Counted from the stretch's first letter, positions 53,929-63,615 are shown. The stretch: 64,000 bases of DNA from Leptolyngbya sp. NIES-3755 (GCA_001548435.1 AP017308.1:4659030-4723029); one strand, 5' to 3'. The notes: a model not told the origin generated them from the letters alone. Program-made: numbers and translations.

Positions 53929-54837
53929 ATGAAAGTCGCGGTGACAGGGGCAACCGGATTCGTCGGGTCGCGGTTGGTTGAACGATTATTGGCAGAGGGG
54001 CATTCGGTTGTCGCATTCACGCGCAGTCAAACTTCCTCAAAATTTTCCCCATCTCCAAACCTGGAAGTCGTGACTTATAACCCGAAGGAAGTGGGAGACT
54101 GGCAAGCGAAAATCTCCGGTTGCGATGGCGTGGTCAATTTGGCAGGAGAACCGATCGCGGAAAATCGCTGGACTCCTGAAGTGAAAAAAGCTCTCTTAGA
54201 AAGTCGGACGTTGACCACTCAGAATGTAGTGAATGCGATCGCACAATCCAACCCGAACCCGTCTGTTTTGGTGAATGCTTCAGCGATCGGCTTTTATGGC
54301 ACGAGTGAAACCGCAGAATTCGATGAAACGAGCGCATCTGGTCAGGACTTTTTAGCCGAAGTGTGTCAAGCCTGGGAAGCGGAAGCCAGCAAAGTGAAAG
54401 AGACTGGAACTCGTCTTGTCATTCTACGAATCGGAATCGTGCTCGAAAATGGCGGCGCATTAGGCAAGATGCTGACCCCCTTCAAGATGTTTGCAGGAGG
54501 ACCGATCGGGTCTGGAAAGCAATGGTTTTCCTGGATTCACCGCGAAGATTTGGTCAATTTGATTATGAAAGCCTTGACCGATTCGAGTCTGGAAGGCACG
54601 TATAACGCGACCGCTCCAAATCCTGTAAAAATGGCAGATTTGACGAACACTTTAGGCGAAGTGATGAATCGTCCATCTTGGTTGCCTGTTCCCGGATTTG
54701 CATTAGAAGCACTCTTGGGAGATGGCGCGATCGTCGTTCTGGAAGGACAGCAAGTTTTACCCAAACGCACCCTTTCGACTGGATTCGAGTACGAATATCC
54801 GACCGTAAAGCAAGCACTGAGCGCGATCCTCAAGTAA
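53929..54837 (+). CDS. TIGR01777 family SDR-type epimerase (YfcH-like)
   Basis: The ATG at 53929 (MKVAVTGATGFVGSRLVERL) was chosen because the glycine-rich NAD(P) motif starts there. The 302 residues include DGVVNLAGEPIAENRW, NASAIGFYG and LRIGIVLENGGALGKM, all family signatures, and a C-terminal DUF1731-like part (PVPGFALEALLGDGA). Function is unproven in bacteria; sugar-nucleotide chemistry and cell division effects have been proposed for relatives. Confidence 0.93.
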   Translation: MKVAVTGATGFVGSRLVERLLAEGHSVVAFTRSQTSSKFSPSPNLEVVTYNPKEVGDWQAKISGCDGVVNLAGEPIAENRWTPEVKKALLESRTLTTQNVVNAIAQSNPNPSVLVNASAIGFYGTSETAEFDETSASGQDFLAEVCQAWEAEASKVKETGTRLVILRIGIVLENGGALGKMLTPFKMFAGGPIGSGKQWFSWIHREDLVNLIMKALTDSSLEGTYNATAPNPVKMADLTNTLGEVMNRPSWLPVPGFALEALLGDGAIVVLEGQQVLPKRTLSTGFEYEYPTVKQALSAILK

Positions 54838-54927
54838 TCCGGGCAAAACCCTAGATTTCATCAGGATTTCAGCCCCGATCCCATTCTTAAATTTGTGCTA
54901 AAATTAACCAATGTGAGCCGAAGCAGG

Positions 54928-54933
54928 TATACT
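54928..54933 (+). promoter_or_regulatory. Probable -10 element of gyrA
   Basis: TATACT lies 68 bp before the gyrA ATG, in a 164-bp intergenic region. A weak -35-like TTAACC occurs at 54904-54909 with an 18-bp spacer. Confidence 0.4.
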
Positions 54934-55001
54934 TTCTAGGCATCTTTTTTCGCTCATATTTGTTTGCTTTTCGGTAGTACAAAAGTATTTCGGAGTCTTC
55001 T

Positions 55002-57599
55002 ATGACCTTCTCCCAGGAACCGCCCCAAGATCGGATTATTCCCACCGATTTACGCAACGAAATGCAGCGGTCTTACCTGGAATACGCGATGAGCGTCATC
55101 GTCGGAAGAGCGCTACCAGACGCACGAGACGGACTGAAACCTGTGCATCGCCGTATTCTCTATGCCATGCACGAACTCGGATTAACGCACGATCGACCCT
55201 TTAGAAAGTGTGCCCGTGTCGTCGGGGAAGTCTTGGGTAAATATCACCCTCACGGAGATACCGCCGTTTACGATGCGCTCGTGCGGATGGCTCAGGACTT
55301 TTCCATGCGATCGCCCCTGATCGACGGGCACGGGAACTTCGGCTCGATCGATAACGATCCTCCAGCAGCAATGCGATATACCGAGTGTCGTCTCACTTCC
55401 TTAACGTCCTTTTCGCTACTCCAGGACATCGAATCGGAGACCGTCGATTTCGCGGATAACTTTGATGGCTCAGTTCAAGAGCCGACCGTTTTACCCTCAA
55501 GACTGCCGCAACTCTTGTTAAACGGTTCCGCTGGGATCGCGGTCGGGATGGCAACGAACATTCCACCTCACAACGTAGGGGAACTGATCGATGGACTCGT
55601 CGCACTGATTGAAAATCCAGACCTGACTGATCTGGACTTGATGCAGTATATTCCAGGTCCTGACTTCCCCACAGGCGCACAAATTCTAGGGCGGACTGGA
55701 ATTCGAGAAGCTTACACCACAGGGCGCGGCTCGATCACGATGCGAGGTGTGGCATCGATCGAGACGATCGAACAACGTGGCAGACCCGACAAAGATGCCA
55801 TCATCATCACAGCACTGCCGTATCAAACGAACAAAGCAGCTTTGATCGAACGGATTGCGGAATTAGTCAACGATCGCAAGATCGAAGGCATTTCGGACGT
55901 GCGGGATGAAAGCGATCGAGATGGAATGCGAGTGGTGATCGAACTTCGACGCGATGCTTATCCACGTGTTGTGCTGAACAATCTCTACAAGCAGACTCCG
56001 ATCCAAGCAAACTTTGGCGCGAATATGCTGGCGTTAGTGAACGGCGAACCGCAGTTACTCACGCTGAAACAGTTCTTATCCGTGTTTCTGGATTTCCGAG
56101 TCGAATCGATTACTCGTCGAACTCAGTTCCAACTCCGCAAAGCAGAACAACGCGATCACCTCTTACAAGGATTGTTGATTGCGCTGTCAAATCTCGATCG
56201 AATTATCGCGCTCATTCGTCATGCAGCCGACACCGCGACCGCAAAACAGCAATTGATCGAAACCTATTCGCTTTCAGAACAGCAAGCCGATGCAATCCTT
56301 CAAATGCAATTGCGCCGATTGACTGCACTCGAAGCTGAAAAGATCGAACAAGAACACCAAGACTTACAAGCTCAGATTCAGGACTTGCTCGATATCTTGG
56401 CGAAACGCGAACGTATTCTTGAAATCATCACTCAAGAAGTTACTCAGCTTAAAGCAACTCACGCCACTCCACGCCGCACTGTTATCGAACAATCTGAAGA
56501 TGAGTTAGGTGACATTGATCTGATTGCGAATGAGAAGTCGATCGTGCTTGTCACCGAGCAAGGCTACATCAAACGGATGCCGATCAGTACCTTTGAAGCT
56601 CAGAACCGCGCAACCCGTGGTAAATCTGGAGCGCGAATGAAGGAAGATGATGCCGTAGAACACTTCATTAGCTGTTGCGACCATGACAGCGTGTTGTTCT
56701 TTAGCGATCGAGGAGTCGTCTACGCACTGAAAGCCTACCAAATCCCGATTGGATCTCGTACTTCTCGTGGAACTCCGATCGTCCAACTCCTTACCGTCCC
56801 GCACGGGGAAAAGATTACGTCGGTGGTTTCAGTCAGCGAGTTCTCTGATGATGAGTACTTAGTGATGTTAACCAACAAAGGCTACATCAAGAAGACTGCT
56901 CTCTCCGCTTTTGGCAACATTCGCACCAATGGACTCATTGCTATCTCGCTCGAAGAAGGCGATCAACTCCGATGGGTCAGACTTTCACGAGTCGAAGACA
57001 GTATCATCATTGGTTCGAGTCTCGGTCGATCGATTCACTTCCGCGTCAATCATGAGCAACTTCGTCCACTCGGTCGTGCGACTCGTGGTGTGAGAGCCAT
57101 GTCTCTCCGAGAAGGTGATAGCTTAGTCGGGATGGCAATCTTACCTGGTCAAATCGTGGCAGATGTCGCCCAAGCACAAGCAGAAGATCCGTCAGTCGGT
57201 GAAGATGATGCAGGCTTGGATGAAAACGCAGAACTGCCTGCACAGTCTGGACCTTGGGCATTAGTGGTCACAACCGGAGGCTACGGTAAGCGGGTTCCCG
57301 TGAAACAATTCCGATTGCAAAATCGTGCAGGAATGGGAATTGTGGTTACGAAGTTCCGTAAACCAGGTGACACTCTATCCTCGCTGCACATTGTGAACGA
57401 AGGCGATGAAATGATGCTCATTACCAATCGGGGTATCATCATTCGACAAGCTGTTGATGCAATCTCGTCACAATCACGAGCAGCAACCGGAGTGAGAGTC
57501 CAGCGATTGGATGAAGATGATGCGATCGCGGCAGTCGCTCTAGTTCCACCGACGGCTGAAGAAGCTGGAATCGTGGATCTCGAAGACGAAGCTGAATAA
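55002..57599 (+). CDS. gyrA: DNA gyrase subunit A
   Basis: An 865-residue type IIA topoisomerase A subunit. The breakage-reunion domain has [40 protein letters not shown] and the active-site Tyr in [10 protein letters not shown]. The C-terminal propeller from about residue 505 contains repeated blades ([30 protein letters not shown]). The usual gyrA-box QRRGGKG is replaced by [11 protein letters not shown] Thr occupies the E. coli Ser83-equivalent position. It is terminated by a strong hairpin. Assignment as GyrA rather than ParC rests on length and propeller. Confidence 0.95.
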   Translation: MTFSQEPPQDRIIPTDLRNEMQRSYLEYAMSVIVGRALPDARDGLKPVHRRILYAMHELGLTHDRPFRKCARVVGEVLGKYHPHGDTAVYDALVRMAQDFSMRSPLIDGHGNFGSIDNDPPAAMRYTECRLTSLTSFSLLQDIESETVDFADNFDGSVQEPTVLPSRLPQLLLNGSAGIAVGMATNIPPHNVGELIDGLVALIENPDLTDLDLMQYIPGPDFPTGAQILGRTGIREAYTTGRGSITMRGVASIETIEQRGRPDKDAIIITALPYQTNKAALIERIAELVNDRKIEGISDVRDESDRDGMRVVIELRRDAYPRVVLNNLYKQTPIQANFGANMLALVNGEPQLLTLKQFLSVFLDFRVESITRRTQFQLRKAEQRDHLLQGLLIALSNLDRIIALIRHAADTATAKQQLIETYSLSEQQADAILQMQLRRLTALEAEKIEQEHQDLQAQIQDLLDILAKRERILEIITQEVTQLKATHATPRRTVIEQSEDELGDIDLIANEKSIVLVTEQGYIKRMPISTFEAQNRATRGKSGARMKEDDAVEHFISCCDHDSVLFFSDRGVVYALKAYQIPIGSRTSRGTPIVQLLTVPHGEKITSVVSVSEFSDDEYLVMLTNKGYIKKTALSAFGNIRTNGLIAISLEEGDQLRWVRLSRVEDSIIIGSSLGRSIHFRVNHEQLRPLGRATRGVRAMSLREGDSLVGMAILPGQIVADVAQAQAEDPSVGEDDAGLDENAELPAQSGPWALVVTTGGYGKRVPVKQFRLQNRAGMGIVVTKFRKPGDTLSSLHIVNEGDEMMLITNRGIIIRQAVDAISSQSRAATGVRVQRLDEDDAIAAVALVPPTAEEAGIVDLEDEAE

Positions 57600-57606
57600 T
57601 CGAGAG

Positions 57607-57628
57607 GCGGGAGCAATCCCGCTTTTTT
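57607..57628 (+). terminator. Rho-independent terminator of gyrA
   Basis: GCGGGA (57607-57612), a GCAA loop, TCCCGC (57617-57622) and then six T. A textbook intrinsic terminator, 8 bp after the gyrA stop. Confidence 0.9.
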
Positions 57629-57705
57629 AATCTGCGATCGTGCTGAGCTAATGAGCAGTAAGGCTTCCCGATACAATGTAAACAGTGATTCTCTTTAATG
57701 GCACT

Positions 57706-57930
57706 ATGAACTATCAGCACATTATTACGATCGAACCCGGCAAGCGCAGTGGTAAGCCGTGTATTCGGGGAATGCGAATCACAGTGTCAGACATTCTAGA
57801 GTATTTGGCAGGTGGAATGACCGAGGCGGAAATTCTGGAAGACTTTTCTGAACTCACATCGGAAGACATTAAAGCTTGTCTGGCGTTTGCTGCCGATCGT
57901 GAGAAGAAGTTGTTTGTGGCATCGCTGTGA
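57706..57930 (+). CDS. DUF433 family antitoxin
   Basis: A 74-residue DUF433 protein starting MNYQHIITIEPGKRSGKPC (ATG at 57706; a GTG at 57685 is possible). GKPCIRGMRITVSDILEYLAGGMTEAEIL is the family winged-helix signature. It is a DNA-binding antitoxin paired with the DUF5615 gene that overlaps its stop (GTGA). A truncated relative occurs at 60368. Confidence 0.92.
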   Translation: MNYQHIITIEPGKRSGKPCIRGMRITVSDILEYLAGGMTEAEILEDFSELTSEDIKACLAFAADREKKLFVASL

Positions 57931-58259
57931 AACTGTTACTAGACGAAAACTTATCAGACAGAATCATTTATAGAATTGTGGATCTGTATCTAGAGTCTCA
58001 GCATGTTAAGGGATTAGGTCTGAGCAACACAGATGATGCTGTGATTTGGGAATATGCAAAGACTAACGGATTTCTAATCGTTTCTAAGGATTCTGATTTT
58101 CATCAGCGTAGTATTCTTTATGGTCATCCACCTAAGTTCATTTATCTTAGGATTGGTAATTGCCCAACATCAGCGATTATTCAAATTTTGAGAGACAGCT
58201 TTGACACGATCGTTCAGTTTGAGAATAGCGAAACAGAGAGCATTTTGGTGCTGACGTAA
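57927..58259 (+). CDS. DUF5615 family PIN-like toxin
   Basis: A 110-residue PIN-like protein beginning with a GTG: MKLLLDENLSDRIIYRIVDL holds the first acidic pair, DDAVIWEYAKTNGFLIVSKDSDF the second, and FIYLRIGNCPTS a C-terminal strand. It is the predicted RNase toxin of the DUF433 pair, translationally coupled by a 4-nt overlap. All expected acidic residues are present, so this copy looks functional. Confidence 0.9.
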   Translation: MKLLLDENLSDRIIYRIVDLYLESQHVKGLGLSNTDDAVIWEYAKTNGFLIVSKDSDFHQRSILYGHPPKFIYLRIGNCPTSAIIQILRDSFDTIVQFENSETESILVLT

Positions 58260-58528
58260 CAGACACTGTTTCAGTCAGAGCACGGTGAACGATGGAGGGG
58301 GTGCGATCGCGTTTAATCGGAAAGAATGCTAAAAATTTCCGTATATTCGCCTCCACAAATGTATCGTATAAGTCCTGTGTTACAATGTGATATGCCGAAA
58401 ACACCCTATATATTGAGCTAATTCGGAATGACGTATTGAAATTGTAGGTAGTGAATAGATAGCTTACAAACTACCAATAGAATTGTGCATTAAAATCACT
58501 CGTAAGATGTTGACCTCGATAGAGCAGA

Positions 58529-59476
58529 ATGACAGACCATTCTTCAATTATTTCAACCAAAGAAAAGCCTAGAATTTGTGCAATTGATCTGGAACAAGAG
58601 ATTGTTGAAGCGTTACAAGCCAAAGGTTTGCAGTGTTATTCAGGCACACTGGGGTCTCAAGTCAAAGTGCCAAATTTGGGCAGACAAACTACACATTCAT
58701 GTCTCCTGAATTTTGATTTTCCACCCAACCTGCATGAGTACGACATTATAATTGTTGACCTGCACAAGAAAGAGCCAATTGAATATATAGATTCTGAACA
58801 TACTCATCAATCCTTCAAAGGAAGCGAGCAAACTGTTTTATTGAGTAGCTATCCTGAGACAATTTTTGATCCCCGCCCACTATCGTCAAATATTCTGAAA
58901 AGAGAACTACAAGACTTCTTTTCTCACGAGACTCTTGTTATTGTCTTCTGTTCCGCACAAGAGATCGTTGAGTACCATCCTATGAAAATAACTCGTAGCG
59001 GCACTTATACGGATTATGCAGTACGTCACTCCCTATACGAGTTCATTCCACTCTTGCCATCCATAAGTAATAAAATAGGTGAGAATGTAATAGTTTCAGA
59101 TATTGGAGAAGATCTAAGAAGCTTACTTCAGAAGTACAGCAAAGATTTTTTCTATGAAATCGTATTTCAACATCCTGGTGAGTGGAAACAGGATGAACGC
59201 AAGTACATAGAGAGGAATGATTTTGTTCCTTTATTACTTAACTTAGACAATGAAATCATAGGGTTTATTGATTTTCATTTAACAAACTCAGCGATTCTTG
59301 CCTTTCCTCAATTACAGAATAAGAAGAACTTTTTACTTGAGCTTGTTGATGAGCAATTACCTAAATTATTTTCTAATATTTTCCCCTACTCCGAACAGTT
59401 TTCTTGGTTAAAATCAGAAGAATATCTCCTTCCAAATCAGGCAGCTCTTCTCTTCTGGCAAGAAAAGCGAAATTAG
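58529..59476 (+). CDS. Unrecognised protein, probable N-terminal part of a frameshifted gene
   Basis: A 315-codon, AT-rich frame without HIP1 motifs. I recognise no family. Visible features are RICAIDLEQEIVEALQAKGL, DYDIIIVDLHKKEP (a Rossmann-like alternation) and a C-terminal EYLLPNQAALLFWQEKRN followed by TAG. One extra A in the AAAA run near 59461-59466 would give LFWQEKAKLEDEYKAALAEI and join it to the next frame, making about 586 residues. Flanked by an intact and a decayed DUF433/DUF5615 pair, it looks horizontally acquired. Confidence 0.6.
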   Translation: MTDHSSIISTKEKPRICAIDLEQEIVEALQAKGLQCYSGTLGSQVKVPNLGRQTTHSCLLNFDFPPNLHEYDIIIVDLHKKEPIEYIDSEHTHQSFKGSEQTVLLSSYPETIFDPRPLSSNILKRELQDFFSHETLVIVFCSAQEIVEYHPMKITRSGTYTDYAVRHSLYEFIPLLPSISNKIGENVIVSDIGEDLRSLLQKYSKDFFYEIVFQHPGEWKQDERKYIERNDFVPLLLNLDNEIIGFIDFHLTNSAILAFPQLQNKKNFLLELVDEQLPKLFSNIFPYSEQFSWLKSEEYLLPNQAALLFWQEKRN

Positions 59477-60288
59477 AAGATGAATATAAAGCAGCTTTGG
59501 CTGAAATCGAGAGCGAGATAAAAAGAAACCAGCTTGAGTATCAGTTCTTACATAGTTTAATTACTGGAACAGAGGCTTCATTAGTTAAAGCCGTCGAATA
59601 TTTCTTCGTTTGGCTTGGTTTCGAGAATGTTATCAATATGGACGAAACTCATCCAGAGATCAAGGAGGAAGATCTTCAAATCCCCTTGGAGAACGGTTTG
59701 CTAGTCGTAGAAATTAAAGGTATTGGTGGTACTTCTAAAGACAGTCAATGTTCGCAGATAAGTAAGATTAAGTACCGAAGGGCTAAAGAACGAAATAGCT
59801 TTGATGTCTTTGCACTCTATATAGTGAATCATCAGAGATATGTTTCTCCCCTTGAGAGAAGAAATCCTCCCTTTAGTGAACAACAAATTAATGATGCTCA
59901 ATTAGACGAAAGAGGACTGCTAACTACGTATGAACTCTTTAAGCTATATAACCATGTTGAAGAGAGATTAGTAAACAAGAAAGATGCTAGACTTGCCTTG
60001 CTGAACTTTGGACTTGTGCAGTTCAAGCCATCAAGTTCGTATCTACTTGGATGTCCTTTAGAGGTTCATCACAAGGGACAAGTTGCTATACTTTATGTCT
60101 CTAATGTGACTATCAATAAGGGAGCATCAATCATTGTGTGTAGCGAAGCGACTTGGTTTAGAGCAGAGATTCTAGAAATCCAGCTCAATAATCAACAACT
60201 TGAAACCGTGTCGGAGGGTGAAATAGGTATAAGGCTCAGCCGTAGTGTTCTGAAAACATCTGAGTTATGGCTGGAAAGTAGTTACTGA
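59404..60288 (+). CDS. Unrecognised protein with a PD-(D/E)xK-like segment, probable C-terminal part of the frameshifted gene
   Basis: This frame opens at a TTG at 59404, but its first 20 codons read as out-of-frame sequence, and homology-like character begins with AKLEDEYKAALAEIESEIKR, a coiled coil. Downstream, KAVEYFFVWLGFENV is followed by EEDLQIPLENGLLVVEIKGI, with the spacing of Asp and E-x-K seen in PD-(D/E)xK nucleases. RRNPPFSEQQINDAQLDERGLLTT then leads to a C-terminal small domain. Best viewed as the nuclease-like half of one gene with the preceding frame; a defence role is speculation. Confidence 0.6.
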   Translation: MVKIRRISPSKSGSSSLLARKAKLEDEYKAALAEIESEIKRNQLEYQFLHSLITGTEASLVKAVEYFFVWLGFENVINMDETHPEIKEEDLQIPLENGLLVVEIKGIGGTSKDSQCSQISKIKYRRAKERNSFDVFALYIVNHQRYVSPLERRNPPFSEQQINDAQLDERGLLTTYELFKLYNHVEERLVNKKDARLALLNFGLVQFKPSSSYLLGCPLEVHHKGQVAILYVSNVTINKGASIIVCSEATWFRAEILEIQLNNQQLETVSEGEIGIRLSRSVLKTSELWLESSY

Positions 60289-60367
60289 ACCTAAGTAGCA
60301 ATCTTTTTGAAGCGAACTAACTAGAGATTTTAGTTCTTGGTTATAGGCTTCTTGAAGTCGCTGTTTA

Positions 60368-60529
60368 AGAATCACAGTTTATGAAGTGCTTGAATATTTG
60401 GCTTCTGAGATGACTGAAGCAGAAATTCTCGACGATTTTCCCGATCTGATGCAAGAAGATCTAAAGGCTTGTATTGTTTATGCTGCCGATCGTGAGCGTC
60501 GGTTGATGATCACGCCCCTACCTGCATGA
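60368..60529 (+). pseudogene. 5'-truncated DUF433 antitoxin fragment
   Basis: An in-frame segment reading RITVYEVLEYLASEMTEAEI and LKACIVYAADRERRL to a TGA matches the C-terminal two thirds of the DUF433 protein at 57706. The N-terminal 22 codons, including GKPCIRGM, are missing, and there is no start codon. It is a diverged duplicate left behind after rearrangement. Confidence 0.8.
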
Positions 60530-60649
60530 AGCCACTTTTTGATGAAAACTTGTCACCTAAATTACCGAACCGTTCGAGTGCTCTTTTCCCAAATTCGCTT
60601 CATGTTCGAGATGTTGGCATGAAGACAACGATCAACGAATCCCATAAAT
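60526..60649 (+). pseudogene. 3'-truncated DUF5615 toxin fragment
   Basis: ATG at 60526 overlaps the DUF433 fragment's stop (ATGA), as in the intact pair. About 38 codons (MKPLFDENLSPKLPNRSS, NSLHVRDVGMKTT) match the N-terminus of DUF5615 toxins. The similarity then ends where the convergent tadA begins. The frame stays open antisense through tadA by chance. The toxin core, with its later acidic residues, is lost. Confidence 0.75.
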
Positions 60650-61120
60650 TTAGCGATCGCGCCTTTGCCGAAACCACTCTTGTAATTGTTCTCGGCAAGG
60701 CACTTCCAAAATTCCTCCAAATACCGTTAATCGATGGTTCGAGGCTAGACTATCTGGAAGATTCAACACCGTCCGAACCGCTCCCGCTTTTGGATCATCG
60801 GCTCCATACACGAGCATTCCGAGTCGTGCCAGAACGATCGCACCTGCACACATCGGACAGGGTTCGAGCGTCACATACAAAGTACAGTCATTCAAATGCC
60901 AGCTTTGTAATACTTGACCCGCTTGCCTGAGTGCGAGAACTTCAGCGTGAGCCGTTGGATCGTGATCGCGTTCTCGTCGATTTTCTGCTTCTGCGATAAT
61001 TTCTTCATCTCGAACCACGATCGCACCGACCGGAACTTCTCCCGCTTCTCCCGCTTGGTGAGCCAGTTCCATTGATCGACGCATTCGATCGCAGTGTTGG
61101 AGATAGTCGGCGTGATTCAT
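60650..61120 (-). CDS. tadA: tRNA-specific adenosine deaminase
   Basis: The start is taken at the ATG at 61120 (MNHADYLQHCDRMRRSMELA), giving 156 residues, the family length; longer frames add non-conserved codons. Zinc site and catalytic Glu are in DPTAHAEVLALRQ and EPCPMCAGAIV. It converts A34 to inosine in tRNA-Arg(ACG), an essential step. Its 3' end abuts the truncated DUF5615 fragment. Confidence 0.94.
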   Translation of the reverse strand: MNHADYLQHCDRMRRSMELAHQAGEAGEVPVGAIVVRDEEIIAEAENRRERDHDPTAHAEVLALRQAGQVLQSWHLNDCTLYVTLEPCPMCAGAIVLARLGMLVYGADDPKAGAVRTVLNLPDSLASNHRLTVFGGILEVPCREQLQEWFRQRRDR

Positions 61121-61233
61121 TGAAACTGCTGTGAACTTCATCAGAGCTTTAAGGGAATACTGAGGACAATTGCCTTGAATGTCTATTTTGAGGCAAATCA
61201 GGATCAACTGTTCTGTATTGCGTCGATGCCCTC

Positions 61234-62805
61234 ATGAGCTATTGCCTAAATCCCGTCTGCCCGACTCCCGAAAATCTCGCGAACACGGAGCGCTGTCAGG
61301 CTTGTGGTGCTTCTCTTCTGTTGCGCGATCGCTATCGAGTGCTTCATGCACTGGGGCAGGGAGGATTCGGAGCCACATTTTTATCGAAAGATGAATCGCT
61401 GCCGGGTCAGCCTTACTGTGTGATTAAACAATTGCGTCCAACGGCAACGGCTCCTCATGTGATGCAGATGGCGCGGGATTTGTTTGAACGAGAGGCACAA
61501 ACGCTCGGCAGAATTGGCAATCATCCGCAAATCCCACGATTGCTCGATTATTTTGAGGCAAATCAGGAATTTTATTTAGTTCAGGAATATGTCAGCGGCT
61601 CGACGTTGCAACAGGAAGTGAAGCGATCGGGCGCGTTTAGTGAGGCAGGGGTGAAACAGTTTCTCAGCGAGATTCTGCCGATCATGCAGTACGTTCATAG
61701 TCATCAGGTGATTCACCGGGATCTTAAGCCTGCGAATTTAATTCGTCGATCGCAAGATTGTAAGTTAGTCCTGATCGATTTCGGAGCGGTGAAAAATCAG
61801 GTGAGTACGAGCGCTGCAAGTTTATCGGATCAAACTGCTTTGACGGCTTATGCGATCGGGACTCCTGGTTTTGCACCTCCTGAACAGATGGCGATGCGCC
61901 CGGTGTATGCCAGCGATTTATATGCACTGGGTGTCACTTGTATTTATCTGTTAACTGGGAAATCTCCGAAAGATCTGGATTATGATCCCGCAACCGGTGA
62001 ACTCCTTTGGCAGAAACAAGTTCATATCAGTGATCATTTCGCGGGTGTGCTGAAGAAGATGCTGGAAGTCTCAGTTAGACATCGCTTTCAGTCTGCGAAT
62101 GAGATTTTACGGGCGCTTGATTTGGAACCGTATCTCGATAGTTTGGCGAACAGCATGAACAGTGTGAATTCGCGATCGACTCCCGCCAAACGCGAACCGG
62201 ATTCTCAGCCAAGTTCTCCTGCCGCTCGTGCTGCGATGGCGATTCGGGCAAGAAATACGCGATCGGAATCAACAAATTTACAAACTGGGGTGGCTCGGAG
62301 TCGAGTCATGGCAGCAAAACCGCGGGATTCTGGAGGAACGAGCGGAACAACGGGAAGTAAATCTCAGAATGAACCGAAATTAGATGCGGTGACTCTGGTG
62401 AATCTTTATGCCAAAGGAAAACGCGATTTTGCGTCTCATGATCTCTCAGCGCTAGTTGCTCCAAAAATTAATCTGTCTGGTGCAGTCTTCCATCAATCGA
62501 ATCTGAAGCAGATTAATTTACAGGGAGCCAATTTATTTAATGCAGATTTTGGACGGGCAAGTCTGAATCGGGCGAATTTACGAGATACAAATTTGGCACA
62601 AGCTTATTTAAGTAATGCAGATTTAGAAGGGGCAGATTTACGCGGATCTGATTTAACCCAGGCTTATTTATTGAACGCAAACTTACGGGGAGCGAATCTC
62701 TGTGGAGCAAATCTGACAGGAGCGAAACTGACCGAAGAGCAATTAGCGACCGCGAAAACAAATTGGTTAACGGTGAAACCGAACGGAAAACGCGGAATTT
62801 TGTAG
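61234..62805 (+). CDS. Ser/Thr protein kinase with N-terminal zinc ribbon and C-terminal pentapeptide repeats
   Basis: The 523-residue protein starts with a four-Cys ribbon (YCLNPVCP and RCQACGASLL). The kinase domain spans about 32-300, with LGQGGFGATFL, catalytic VIHRDLKPANL, LIDFGAVKNQ and APPEQM. A low-complexity linker (about 310-385) leads to pentapeptide repeats (LQGANLFNADFGRASLNRAN and onward), which form a right-handed square helix. This ribbon-kinase-pentapeptide plan is common in cyanobacteria. The kinase looks active; targets unknown. Divergent from tadA by 113 bp. Confidence 0.93.
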   Translation: MSYCLNPVCPTPENLANTERCQACGASLLLRDRYRVLHALGQGGFGATFLSKDESLPGQPYCVIKQLRPTATAPHVMQMARDLFEREAQTLGRIGNHPQIPRLLDYFEANQEFYLVQEYVSGSTLQQEVKRSGAFSEAGVKQFLSEILPIMQYVHSHQVIHRDLKPANLIRRSQDCKLVLIDFGAVKNQVSTSAASLSDQTALTAYAIGTPGFAPPEQMAMRPVYASDLYALGVTCIYLLTGKSPKDLDYDPATGELLWQKQVHISDHFAGVLKKMLEVSVRHRFQSANEILRALDLEPYLDSLANSMNSVNSRSTPAKREPDSQPSSPAARAAMAIRARNTRSESTNLQTGVARSRVMAAKPRDSGGTSGTTGSKSQNEPKLDAVTLVNLYAKGKRDFASHDLSALVAPKINLSGAVFHQSNLKQINLQGANLFNADFGRASLNRANLRDTNLAQAYLSNADLEGADLRGSDLTQAYLLNANLRGANLCGANLTGAKLTEEQLATAKTNWLTVKPNGKRGIL

Positions 62806-62844
62806 CCAGGTCGCTATGATTAGAAAAATTCCCGATCGCGCTTT

Positions 62845-63183
62845 ATGTTAATCGCCGTTGTCGTTCTAAATCTCGCCCTCGCCTCTTATGTGTTTTATCT
62901 CACCTGGCAAATGTGGAACCTGAGACGGACGTTCTCTCAAGCCGCAGATGCTCTGATATTGGCTGAACGAAATACTCATAATGTCTTGAACGGCGCACCT
63001 GAAGAAATCGATCGTAAAGGAACTGGGATTCGGCAATTTCATCAAAACTACCGCGCCTTAGAACCGAAATTGCAGCAGGCACAGAAGGCACTCGCACTGA
63101 TTGGAATGGGACGATCGCTGATGTTGAACCCTCGATTGAGCCAAGGTTTAAGAAAATCTGCTACAAAACGAATGAACCGCTAG
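62845..63183 (+). CDS. Small membrane-anchored protein of unknown function
   Basis: A 112-residue protein with an N-terminal helix (LIAVVVLNLALASYVFYLTW) followed by an amphipathic helical region (TFSQAADALILAERNTHNVL, EPKLQQAQKALALIG). No family was recognised. It is followed by a YtxH-like and a DUF948-like gene in the same direction; together they look like a small envelope-associated cluster. Confidence 0.75.
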   Translation: MLIAVVVLNLALASYVFYLTWQMWNLRRTFSQAADALILAERNTHNVLNGAPEEIDRKGTGIRQFHQNYRALEPKLQQAQKALALIGMGRSLMLNPRLSQGLRKSATKRMNR

Positions 63184-63260
63184 ATCCGTCTTTCGTCTGG
63201 CAGAATGGTGATACGGTTCGCACAGTCGATCCATTATTGTTGAGAAAACCATCGAACATT

Positions 63261-63608
63261 ATGTCTAATCGATCCGGATCATTTTTAGGCGGCATGATTG
63301 TCGGAGCGGCGATGGGCACGATCGCGGGATTGCTAATTGCACCACGAGCAGGACGGGAAACGCGACAGTTGATCAAAAAATCAGCGGATGCGCTCCCTGA
63401 ACTTGCGGAAGATTTATCCACCAGTGTCCAACTTCAGGCAGATCGCTTCTCCGAGTCTGCTCTGCGAAACTGGGAAGGAACCCTTGGAAGACTCAAAGAA
63501 GCAATTTCCGCAGGTCTCGAAGCGACTCAACGCGAACATCAACTTTTGAGCCGAGATTCCGAATCTGGGGTTGATCCAAAATCTCCCGTCCGCGATCGTT
63601 TGCGATAG
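63261..63608 (+). CDS. YtxH domain-containing protein
   Basis: A 115-residue protein from the ATG at 63261 (MSNRSGSFLGGMIVGAAMGT). The glycine-rich hydrophobic stretch GGMIVGAAMGTIAGLLIAPRAGRETRQ is the YtxH signature, followed by a helical tail. Such proteins are small membrane-associated factors induced by stress in some bacteria. The frame extends upstream only to a TTG. It is followed 7 bp later by the DUF948-like gene. Confidence 0.88.
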   Translation: MSNRSGSFLGGMIVGAAMGTIAGLLIAPRAGRETRQLIKKSADALPELAEDLSTSVQLQADRFSESALRNWEGTLGRLKEAISAGLEATQREHQLLSRDSESGVDPKSPVRDRLR

Positions 63609-63615
63609 GTGAAGT

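Noticed and set aside
59455-59476. Classical -1 slippage site joining the two unknown frames
   Set aside because: The A-run is only four bases and not in the X-XXY-YYZ register, so mutation or sequencing error is favoured over programmed slippage.
60526-60930. 134-codon frame starting like a DUF5615 toxin
   Set aside because: Only the first 38 codons resemble the toxin; the remainder is the antisense of tadA and open by chance, so only the fragment was kept.
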